NCBI GenBank assembly: GCA_964542965.1
Contig: CAZIVH010000023.1
Location: 1 to 14,754, forward strand
DNA: 14,754 bases
Source: CAJBLF01 sp964542965
GTDB lineage: Bacteria; Patescibacteriota; Gracilibacteria; Absconditabacterales; Absconditicoccaceae
Direction: 5' to 3'
The translations under genes and the position numbers were made by a program. Below are positions 7,059 through 14,754 of this stretch, piece by piece (within the stretch, counting starts at the first letter, position 1; each line of letters starts with the position of its first letter). The notes under the pieces are model-generated. The model searched no databases and had not been told where the DNA came from. It saw nothing but the letters and a program-made list of their open reading frames with translations.

Positions 7059-8144
7059 ATGGTTATCTTACAAAAAAATCAACAAGGTGTTGTCGTGGGA
7101 AGAAATAAAAAATTCCCCATCGGCGTGTTTATGTTCAATTTTTTGGGTCCATTAAACACGGTTTTGGTGGGTAAAGCTACCACTGACAATGAAACTGAAT
7201 TGTTACGCAAGATCGCGTATCAATATGCAGAAAAAATTTGGAAAAGGAAAATGGATGGTGCAAAGGTTCGTGATGAAATGCTTGATGTTTTTCAAGAGTC
7301 TTTTGACGAATATCGTACGAATCCCGAAAAAGAATTAGTAGGGGAATTCTATTTTACCAAGGAATCGAGTAGATTCATCAAGAATGCTTACGATGAACCA
7401 CAAGAGGTAATTGCTGAAATTATCAAACAAGTGAAGGAAGCTTCAGGAGTATCGATTTCTATAGGTATGTCTGAGAAAGAAACTATTCTCGAGAGGACCT
7501 TGTATACGGTATCTCTTGAAAACAATTCAGATGTAGAATTCACGTTTTGGAAGTCAGATAACTGGCCGGACAAAGAGTCTTCTTCGGATCTTCATATTGT
7601 CCCAGATTATCATCCCTCAAGTCCTTCTCAAGGAAGAAAGTCCTGTGGACTGCTTATCAATGGAGATACAAATGCTCTTATACGATCAACAACCATCTCC
7701 TCGGTGTATTCTCCCAAAGAAGCACGACAGCAAAAAGATGATTTTGGTACAAGTTGGGGATATCTAAAACATCCCTGTAAGGCAGCTGGAAAATCATTTC
7801 AGTTTACTTTACGTGGATTCTATCACGCGACCAAAGAACTTGTTGACGATGCTGTGCAGCTTATACTCTCTACACTTGGTGCTCATCCTACTGGCGAATA
7901 TGTTGGGATTTCTGGAGGATTTAGATCTTCATATGATTTCCCTGAAAACATCGCAAATCGTACAGGTAGACAACTACCGTGTAAAGAAAGACCACGAGGT
8001 AGCGAAAAACATTGTATGTGGACATACGATGTATTGAAAGAGGAAGGGGAGCTTGAAAAAGCGTATATCCCCGACTGGTTTACTAACGAGAATTGGGTGG
8101 AATTCTTTCAGAATCAAGAAGGAATCTTTCCAAGCTTTGTATAA
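7059..8144 (+). CDS. Unrecognised 361-aa protein, paralogue 2
   Basis: This is a full-length, uninterrupted homologue of the 2804 product with the same start context (ATGGTTAT), the same length and the same C-terminal ending (WVEFF, GIFPSFV). Identity is lower in the first 190 residues and very high from HIVPDYHPSSPSQG onward, including nucleotide stretches such as 7790-7816. The conserved Cys (KSC, LPC, KHC) and the CMWTYD block are retained. There is no TGA among about 25 Gly codons, all seven Trp are TGG, and CGA occurs at the same three sites as in paralogue 1. Both copies therefore look functional, and both look like standard-code genes. It has its own promoter and terminator. I cannot propose a reaction. 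Confidence 0.85.
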   Translation: MVILQKNQQGVVVGRNKKFPIGVFMFNFLGPLNTVLVGKATTDNETELLRKIAYQYAEKIWKRKMDGAKVRDEMLDVFQESFDEYRTNPEKELVGEFYFTKESSRFIKNAYDEPQEVIAEIIKQVKEASGVSISIGMSEKETILERTLYTVSLENNSDVEFTFWKSDNWPDKESSSDLHIVPDYHPSSPSQGRKSCGLLINGDTNALIRSTTISSVYSPKEARQQKDDFGTSWGYLKHPCKAAGKSFQFTLRGFYHATKELVDDAVQLILSTLGAHPTGEYVGISGGFRSSYDFPENIANRTGRQLPCKERPRGSEKHCMWTYDVLKEEGELEKAYIPDWFTNENWVEFFQNQEGIFPSFV

Positions 8145-8161
8145 CGAATTATTCTTATATG

Positions 8162-8188
8162 CCGTCGGTGTTCCCGGCGGTTTTTTTT
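8162..8188 (+). terminator. Intrinsic terminator after paralogue 2
   Basis: A 7-bp stem CCGTCGG/CCGGCGG (one G-U pair), a 5-base loop and eight T residues. It has the same core as the purCE terminator at 2656-2674. Confidence 0.9.
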
Positions 8189-8194
8189 ATTTTT

Positions 8195-8219
8195 AAAAAA
8201 AATCACCACTGGTAGGTGA
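8195..8219 (-). terminator. Terminator downstream of tRNA-Ser
   Basis: On the minus strand TCACC (8219-8215) pairs with GGTGA (8207-8203), followed by eight U residues. It ends the leuS-to-tRNA-Ser transcription run and faces the paralogue 2 terminator. Confidence 0.75.
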
Positions 8220-8241
8220 CGAAATATTTAAAAAAAAACTT

Positions 8242-8326
8242 CGGAAAGCGGGGGATTCGAACCCCCGGTACCTTGCAGTACACACCCTTTCCAAGGGTGC
8301 GCGATCGACCACTCTGCCAGCTTTCC
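8242..8326 (-). tRNA. tRNA-Ser (anticodon GGA)
   Basis: An 85-nt class II tRNA. The acceptor stem GGAAAGC/GCTTTCC pairs 8326-8320 with 8249-8243, with a G discriminator at 8242 as expected for serine. The anticodon stem CACCC/GGGTG holds loop TTGGAAA (anticodon GGA at 8292-8290). A long variable arm follows, then a T-arm with GGTTCGAATCC. The 3' CCA is not encoded and must be added post-transcriptionally. It reads UCC and UCU. It lies 34 bases after the MFS gene on the same strand. Confidence 0.97.
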
Positions 8327-8360
8327 GTAGTATAACGAGTCTGAACTATATAAATTGCCT

Positions 8361-9569
8361 TTATGATAATCAAGGGGTTTTGAGCGAATTGTTTTTTGTT
8401 TCTCTAAGGAATAAACCATATGTTATGCCCAATACCACGAATAGCGATATTCCTAGGATCAGAAACCCTGTCGAATATGATCTGGTCATGACGAATCCTA
8501 TGCAGAATACGAGCAGAGATTGGATGATTCCGCCGACCTGTGATTTCAGGGAAAGCATAGTGGATTTGTATTGCGGTTCAGGAAGCAGCTTGATGAGATA
8601 GTCGGTATAGATGTCGCTTCTTCATCGGAAATATCCTATCACGAGAGAAAAAATGATTCATATGAGATATGGGTTGGTCAGGTACGATGCTGATATATAG
8701 TATGCCACAAAAAGGAATATCTCTACGAACATAAGCTGCTTTAGCGGTAATATCTTTTCTAGCTTATGGGCATACTGACCTACAAGGAATCGTACCAATC
8801 TGGATCATCCCATAACGAATCATATGAACGCTATAGGATATCATAACTCTTGAAGATACGGAGTTCTATATACTCCATCCGCCATAAGAAAAGCTCATAT
8901 GATGGCAGCAAAAAGTGCGAGAGAATAGAATCACGTTTTTTTTGTCTTCTTGATGGTAGCTATGATGTTTTTGATAGTGATGTTGTTTTGTGTGTGGTTG
9001 GGTGATCTTACAGGGAAAAGGCTGAAAGCGACGATAAGTCATATGACGTCGATACCTAGTCAGATGATGAAGGGAAATTTCATGCTGATTGAAGTAAGGA
9101 ACGGCAAAGCGATGATAAAGAACACGCTCACTAGCGATACCCATCATCTGATTGATGAAGATATTTTTTTGAAACGATCGGCTCTACCTTGTGCACTGAG
9201 GGTGTCGTGCAGAAACGCTGAAGCATTGCCGGTAGCAAAAGAATCACCACCTACTGAATTGAATATTGCTCCGACCAAGAAAAACCGGAAATTTCCTCCT
9301 ATGACATAACAGAGACTGGAAACAAGGAGGCATAGTTTAGAAATGACCAAAGTCGTTTTATTTCACCGTTTATCTCACCGATATCCAGCAGGTATCTGGA
9401 AAATAAGCCCCACAATGTATCCAGCGGCAGTGTACATACCTATTTGTTGCGCGGTGCTGTTTGGTAACGTCAAAAAGTATATGCTCAAAATAGGGATGAA
9501 ATTCCTTCTTGCTGTGAAGAGCACAAGAAAATATTTTCGGATATTGCTTCATAATCCTCTGAGTTTCAT
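8361..9569 (-). CDS. Major facilitator superfamily (MFS) transporter
   Basis: The protein has 402 residues once about fourteen TGA codons are read as Gly, a normal length for a 12-helix MFS carrier. After a short basic start (MKLRGLGSNIRKYF), helix 1 is followed by GMYTAAGYIVGLIFQIPAGYW. The motif-A loop comes next (GDKWGNKTTL between helices 2 and 3, with W = CGG and two glycines = TGA), then a helix with FLVGAIFNSVGGDSF. A central charged loop (NHTQNNITIKNIIATIKKTKKT) separates the two six-helix halves. The tail is RETKNNSLKTPGLS. The substrate cannot be read from sequence; the family exports drugs, sugars or metabolites driven by protons. It starts 24 bases after glmS. Under the standard code it appears only as scattered short frames. 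Confidence 0.88.
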
Positions 9570-9593
9570 GCAATGGTTGGTAAATAAATCTTT

Positions 9594-11417
9594 TTATTTC
9601 ACGGTCACGCTCTTTGCTAAGTTTCTCGGCTTATCGATGTCTTTTCATAAGATATCTGCGACATGATAAGCAAGGAGTTGTCCCACGATGACAGTGAGGA
9701 ATGGATAGATTTCGTCGATGGTCGACGGTATCTTGATGTTTCGGTCGGTATTGGGAATGTCCTTGTCAGAGATGGTGATTACCTTCCCGTCTCTCGCTTT
9801 TATTTCTTGGATAGATGAGATGTTCTTTTCAAACATCAGATCGTGAGGTGCAAGCAATAGGCTTGGGATATTTTTGTCTATGAGCGCTAATGGTCAGTGT
9901 TTCAACTCTCCGCTCGGATAGCTCTCGGAGTGAAGATAGGTTATTTCTTTCAGTTTCAGACTGCTTTCTCTGGCGATAGGAAGTTGATAGTGTCTACCCA
10001 AGAAGAAAAAATTCTTATATTCTGAAAGGGATTTGGCGATATTCATGATATTCGCCGTATCGGCTAGGACATCTTCTATCATGGTTGGGATCTTGCTCAA
10101 CTCTATCATGACCTTGTCATACTTTGCTTTGCTTAATCCTCTTTTTTGACCCAGATACAATGCGAGCAACAAGATACACGTGATTTGGGCGGTAAACGCT
10201 TTCGTAGATGCTACTCCGATTTCCGCTCATCCTCTTGTGAACAATCCATAATCAGTCAAACGTGAAATCGTTGATCCGACGACGTTAACTATTCAGAAGG
10301 TGTGTCCTCATTTGTTTTTGATTAGTTTCAAAACCTCTATACTGTCAGCTGTCTCTCCTGATTGTGAAATAAAAACATAGAGGGTATCGTCGCTGATTTT
10401 GATGTTTTTGTATTCGTATTCGCTGGCTATTTCACAGCTTGCATCTATTCATGCAAGATTTTCCATCCGGTAGACTCAGAGGTTTCCTGCGTTATAACTC
10501 GTTCCGCATCATATGAATACTATCTTCTTGAAGTTTTCGTTCTGCATGCCATGGAAAGCTTCCGCATTCAGAAAATTGGTCTTGAAATCCGCTCTTCCCT
10601 TGAAGATTCTTCTGATAATATTTGGTTGTTCAAAGATCTCTTTGAGCATGAAATGTTTATATTCTCCTTTGGAAGCTTCTAGGGCTGCGATATCCATCTC
10701 TTCGATTTTTTTCTCAGTCGGTATGCCGTTGGATTTCACTTGATACTCGTTCCCCTTCAGATGGACGATATCTCCATCATCGAGATAGACAAGTTTGTCT
10801 GCATATCCCGCGAGTGCTTGTTTGTCTGACGAGAAAAAATATTCTCCCTTTCCATTGTACGCCAAGAGGAGCGGGCTTCATAACTTCACTGCAATGATTT
10901 CATCTGGCGCGTATGTGGAGACGATAAGCAATGCATATGCTCACCTAATCATTCATAATACCTTCTCGACAGTTTCCATAAAATTTCCCGTCCGATTGTC
11001 TTCGAGCAGATTCGCTATCACTTCGCTATCCGTCTGTCAATAAAAGGTATATCATTTAGCAATCAAATCCTGTTTTAGCTTATGATAGTTCTCGATGATG
11101 CCATTGTGCACAAGGTAGAAATGCTTGTTTTGATCGTAGTGCGGATGGGTGTTTTCTTCGCTGATTCCTCCATGGGTAGCTCGGCGCGTATGTGCGATAC
11201 CGATACTGAATTTTCTTTCCGCTCCGATCTCTTTGGCTACTTTGTTTGCTAAGCTAGAGACCTTGCCTACAGCTCTGACAAGTTGAAAATTGCCTGTCGT
11301 ATTTCCGACAAGCAATCCTGCGGAATCGTATCCGCGATATTCCAACCTCTCCAATCCGTGCACCAAGATATTCTGAGCATCTTGACGCATTCATTGATAA
11401 CCGAATATTCAGCACAT
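9594..11417 (-). CDS. glmS: Glutamine--fructose-6-phosphate aminotransferase (isomerizing)
   Basis: This 607-residue enzyme makes glucosamine-6-phosphate from fructose-6-phosphate and glutamine, the first step toward UDP-GlcNAc for the cell envelope. The start is fixed by MCGIFGYQG: Cys2 is the glutaminase nucleophile after Met removal, and Gly3 is a TGA codon. The glutaminase domain spans about 2-220, with LEYRGYDSAGL and HTRWATHGG (W = CGA at 11181-11183). Two SIS sugar-binding domains follow: GCGTSYNAG near 303 (first G = TGA, then YW with W = CGG at 10467-10469), SQSGETADS near 350, ESSLKLKEI near 485 and HGPLALI. The C-terminus AYHVADILGKDIDKPRNLAK plus SVTVK is canonical. No glmS ribozyme is visible upstream: the SDR gene ends only 26 bases away. 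Confidence 0.97.
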
Positions 11418-11443
11418 TGGAAATAGCTTTAGAAGCTAAAAAA

Positions 11444-12211
11444 TTAATGAGCTAGCCATTTGAATATCTTATGTGATCGTGATCTTGGAATGAGATGATA
11501 GATGATGAGAATCATTTTGTTCTTCCATCCAGGGATACAGATGAGTTTCTGTTTTTTCATACATGAAAGGCTTGATTTTACGACTTTTTCCACACTCATG
11601 GATTTTCCTTTGAATAAGAATCATCATGCTTTCGCAAAATTCGTATCGGTAAATCCAGGGCAGAGGGATTGTGTGTATATGCCATGATCTTTATAGATTC
11701 GATGCAGATTTTCAGAGAAACTATTCAAAAATATCTTGCTTGCTGCATAGACCGGATTGTTTCCGATGGCGAGCAAAGAAGCTAATGAAGATACATGGAT
11801 GATAGATCCGTGTTTCCTTTTTTTCATGATTTTGAGAGCTTGATAACTCAATCTCATAGCTGCCATATCATGAACGTTTACCATATCTTCCCATACTTGT
11901 ATATTGGTATTGAGAAAATCTTTGTTGATGCCGTATCATGCACAATTGATGAGTATCTCTAGGTCATGTATTTTGGAGATCGTTTCCTCGAGTTGGACAA
12001 GTTGAGTCGGTTTGGAGAGATCTATGATCATGCTGCTAATATCTACCGGAAACAATACTTTCAGATATTTTACGAATGTGCCCATTTGTGCTTTGTCTTT
12101 TGAGACGAGCAGAAGATTGTATCATTGCTCTGCGAATTCTCTGGCAAACCCAGCACCTATTCCACTTGAACCTCACGTGATCACTACGGTTCATTTTCCT
12201 TTATTAATCAT
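11444..12211 (-). CDS. Short-chain dehydrogenase/reductase (SDR)
   Basis: A 255-residue classical SDR. The Rossmann NAD(P)-binding motif TGGSSGIG is at residues 12-19 (first Gly = TGA). NCAGYG (Gly = TGA) follows near 90. The catalytic Ser142 (VSS) and Y155-AASK159 complete the active site. CPGFTDT follows, then a tandem TGA pair (GG) near residue 197 and a basic C-terminus. Family members reduce or oxidise alcohols, ketones or acyl-ACP intermediates; the spacing resembles the DltE/YqjQ-like ketoreductase group, but the substrate is not determinable. The start ATG lies one base after the leuS stop, so the genes are probably translationally coupled. A standard-code caller sees only residues about 110-195. 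Confidence 0.93.
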
Positions 12212-12212
12212 A

Positions 12213-14750
12213 TTATACAACAATATTTAAAATCTTGCCTTTCACATAGATGACCTTTTTTGGCTCTGATGTGATCCGAGATTTTATTTTTTCGTCTGAT
12301 CTTGCTGCGTTCATGGCATCTTGTTCTTCAGCATCTTTACCGATACAGATAGTTCCTCTCATCTTTCCGTTTATTTGTACACCGATGGTCACCGTATCTG
12401 CAACCAAACATTTCTCATCGTAGTTTGGTCGAGTCGCTTTCGTGAATATCGAATATGCATTGCCCAATTGCTCTCGTAATTCTTCTGCGAGATGCGGTGC
12501 AAAAGGTGATAGGAGAATAACTAAATCTTCGAATGTCTTTTTCGTGATTTCTTTCGTTTCCGTCAAATGGTTGACAAGTATCATGAGCTGAGAGATCGCA
12601 GTATTGAATCTGAATCCATCGATATCTTCCGTAAGTTTTTTGATGCTTTGATTGAGGAGTATCTTTGTCTCATTCGCTTCTTCGTTTGCTGTCAGCCTAT
12701 CTTTCAATGCGATGACTTTCTCGAGGAACTTCTTCACTCCCTTTATTCCGTTTGTGCTTCGTGCAATAGATTGATCAAAGGGTCCCATAAACATTTCATA
12801 GGTCCTCAACGCGTCAGTTCAGAACTCGGCAACGATATCATCTGGGTTGACGACGTTTCACCGTCTTTTGCTCATTTTTCTGCCATCTTCTCCCATGATG
12901 AGACCAACATAATGATACTCTTCAAACGGTTCTTTCTTTGTTACGACATCGATGTCATACAAGAAGTTCTGCCGGAATCTTCCATAGATCATATGCCTGG
13001 TTACGTGTTCAGCTCATCCTACATAGACGTCTACATTGCCCCGATATGCTTCTTTATCTTTTCCAACCAATGCTTCATCATTCTTGGGATCCATATATCT
13101 GAGCCGGTATCGCGAGCTGCCTGCTCGACCTGGCATCGTATTGGTTTCACGCTTATATTGCTTTCCGTCCTTGGTGACATTCACCCGATCGGTGATCGCT
13201 GCGAGCGGTCCTTCTTCGGTTCCTGTCGGTGCATAATTTTCCACATCCGGTAACTCGATGGGTAAATCTTTTTCATCGAGAGCGACGATATTTCATGTTT
13301 CATCCCGAAGAATTGGGAACGGTTCTCATCGATATCTCTGTCTTGAAAATACCCGGTCTTGCATTTTATAATTCACTTTCACTCCTCATATTCATTTTTC
13401 TTGTAACCATGCTTGCATCTTCTTGATCGCCTCATCGCTTTCCAATCCGCTGAATTCTCCGGAATTGTTCACTAGTCATTTTTCTGTATAACATATTTCA
13501 GAGCTTACTACTTTATCATAGTTTGCAAAATTTTTGTCTTTTGGTAAGATAGAATTTGTGATCGGCAACTGATATTTCTTCGCAAATTCAAAATCTCTTT
13601 CATCATGCGCTGGCACCGCCATCACAACTCCAGTTCCATAGTTCGCTAACACATAATCCGCTACGAAAACAGGGACTTTCTGTCCGTTGAATGGATTGAT
13701 TGCATATGCTCCGCAGAAGACTCCTGTTTTTTCCTTTTGTAATTCTGTCCTTTCCAACTGAGTTTTGTGCTTTGCTGCTTCTTTATATTCCTCGACTTCC
13801 GCTTTACATTCGCTAGTAGTTATTTTCTCGACTAATGGATGTTCAGGTGCAATAGCGACGAATGACATTCAGAAGACCGTATCGACACGTGTCGTATAGA
13901 CGCTAAATTTCAATTCTTCTCACGATTGTTCCGCTTCGCTCGCAATAACCATATCAAACTCTGTTCCTTCTGATTTTCCTATCCGGTTCCTTTCAAGATC
14001 CTTCATGGATTCTTCCCATTTCAACGTATCCAATCCTTCGAGCAATCTCTCTGCGTATTTCGTGATCCTCAATACTCGTTGCTTCATTGGTTTCTGTTCG
14101 ACAGGGCTTCCGCATCTTTCACATTTTCCATCATCGAGATCTTCATTCGCCAATCCGGTCATACACTTCGGGCATCGGTTGATCGGCTTATAATCTACGT
14201 ATGCGAGACGTTGTGAATTCAAATAGGTATCAATGTCCTCGTTAATTTTCAATTCTCCATTTTCAATTTTCAATTTGAGCGAAGCGATAGGCATCGCTTT
14301 TTTTAGCTTCTCATCATAGTAATGATTGTACATCTGCAAAAATACTCGCTGCGTCCGCTTGAAATATTTCGGATCAGCGGTATTGACGGATCTGCTTCGG
14401 TCATAGGTAGTTCAAAAGCTTTTTAACTGTTCGATGAATTTCGCGATATTCTGCTCGGAGACCACTTGCGGTTTCATCTTGTGATCGATAGCATATTGTT
14501 CAGTTCATAAACCAAAAGTGTCGAATCCCATCGGATGCAAGACATTGAATCCTTCAAGCATCTTTTTCCTGGCGATGGCGTCGGTAGCGATGAATCCCTT
14601 CGGATGTCCTACATGCAACGCAGAACCAGACGGATACGGAAACATATCCAGAATATAATATTTTGGTTTGTTAGGATCTTCCACTACCTTGTAGAGATCT
14701 GTTTCTTTCCATTTTTGTTGCCGTTTTTTTCCGATGTCTTTTAGTTCCAT
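12213..14750 (-). CDS. leuS: Leucyl-tRNA synthetase
   Basis: This class I synthetase of 845 residues charges tRNA-Leu. It shows HVGH (46-49, HIGH motif), a CxxC...CxxC zinc-type pair (from residue 193), the CP1 editing domain with VPAHDERDFEFA, SRQRYWGEPFP, PGWAGSSWYWLRYMDP, and KMSKR (625-629). TGA gives Gly throughout. CGA/CGG gives Trp at many family-invariant sites (YDWS, KWTQW, NWCPKC, RNWIG, YWGNVDVY, AWSTNGIKG), which is the best evidence in the window for the Arg-to-Trp reassignment. AGA, AGG and CGT still encode Arg (TTRVDTVFG). Codon 82 is TGA where most LeuRS have Pro (FGLP(A/T)E), giving FGLGTE. Two short repeat-like insertions lie in its coding sequence. The start codon is four bases from the window end, so its promoter is not seen. 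Confidence 0.96.
13924..13946. repeat. REP-like palindromic repeat inside leuS
   Basis: ATTGTTCCGCTTCGCTCGCAAT is an imperfect palindrome with ATTG/CAAT ends. It matches the type of short interspersed repeat (translated as VIASEAEQS or relatives) that I know from Bacteroidetes and Patescibacteria genomes. Here it is read in frame within the LeuRS editing-domain entry, just before EELKFSVYTTR. Confidence 0.5.
14243..14277. repeat. ENGELKI-type short repeat inside leuS
   Basis: The + strand alternates TTTTCAATT and CTCCATTTTCAATT units and encodes LKLKIENGELKI on the minus strand. This low-complexity repeat is often seen in intergenic and in-frame positions in small-genome bacteria. It lies between the catalytic core and the zinc module of LeuRS, in a loop of variable length. 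Confidence 0.45.
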
Positions 14751-14754
14751 TTTT

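Noticed and set aside
9343..9666. A 107-aa + strand frame over the MFS/glmS junction
   Set aside because: It is antisense to the start of the MFS gene and the end of glmS, both of which are well supported once TGA is read as Gly.
12567..13253. A 228-aa + strand frame antisense to leuS
   Set aside because: It overlaps conserved LeuRS motifs on the other strand (KMSKR, YWGNVDVY). It is long only because the opposite strand is constrained coding sequence.

Overview
The window comes from a bacterium with a doubly altered genetic code, and the pattern fits Absconditabacterales (candidate phylum SR1; NCBI translation table 37 as I recall it). Two things in the sequence show this. In-frame TGA falls where conserved glycines belong in SPFH, LMW phosphatase, XRE, MFS, GlmS, SDR and LeuRS genes. 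In GlmS and LeuRS, CGA and CGG fall where the family has invariant tryptophans (HTRWATHG, SRQRYWGEP, PGWAGSSWY, RNWIG). Standard-code translation therefore breaks almost every native gene; the coordinates given here read through TGA.

Layout. Positions 1-1064 (+): the tail of a membrane protein, then a complete SPFH (stomatin/prohibitin-like) protein. Positions 1130-3938 (+): a PAICS-like purC-purE fusion and an unrecognised 362-residue protein, each with its own promoter and terminator. Positions 4069-5095 hold no convincing protein gene. They carry about 1 kb saturated with hairpins and closed by a 21-25 bp long-range helix, which I interpret as a giant structured non-coding RNA on the + strand. 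Positions 5114-5380 (+): a small two-helix membrane protein. Positions 6246-5434 (-): a DUF2178-like membrane protein and its XRE regulator, preceded by a twin palindromic operator. Positions 6862-6398 (-): an LMW protein tyrosine phosphatase. Positions 6978-8188 (+): a paralogue of the unrecognised protein. Positions 14750-8242 (-): a tight run leuS, SDR, glmS, MFS transporter, tRNA-Ser(GGA).

Two features deserve most attention. First, purCE and both paralogues behave like standard-code genes inside a recoded genome. Together they have about 75 glycine codons with no TGA, all their clear Trp codons are TGG, and purCE uses CGG where its family needs Arg. They also share a TTGAC(A/T)-N16-TA promoter layout and an A-rich leader, which suggests recent acquisition from a standard-code donor and a common regulation. 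Second, the approximately 0.9-1.0 kb ornate RNA lies directly downstream of one paralogue. All G-U pairs that I could place are on the + strand, and the element ends in a U-tract.

Functionally, the minus-strand run is housekeeping: leucine charging, amino-sugar synthesis for the envelope, a reductase, an exporter and a serine tRNA. The plus-strand island is accessory. No mobile-element transposase, CRISPR array, rRNA or suppressor tRNA is visible.
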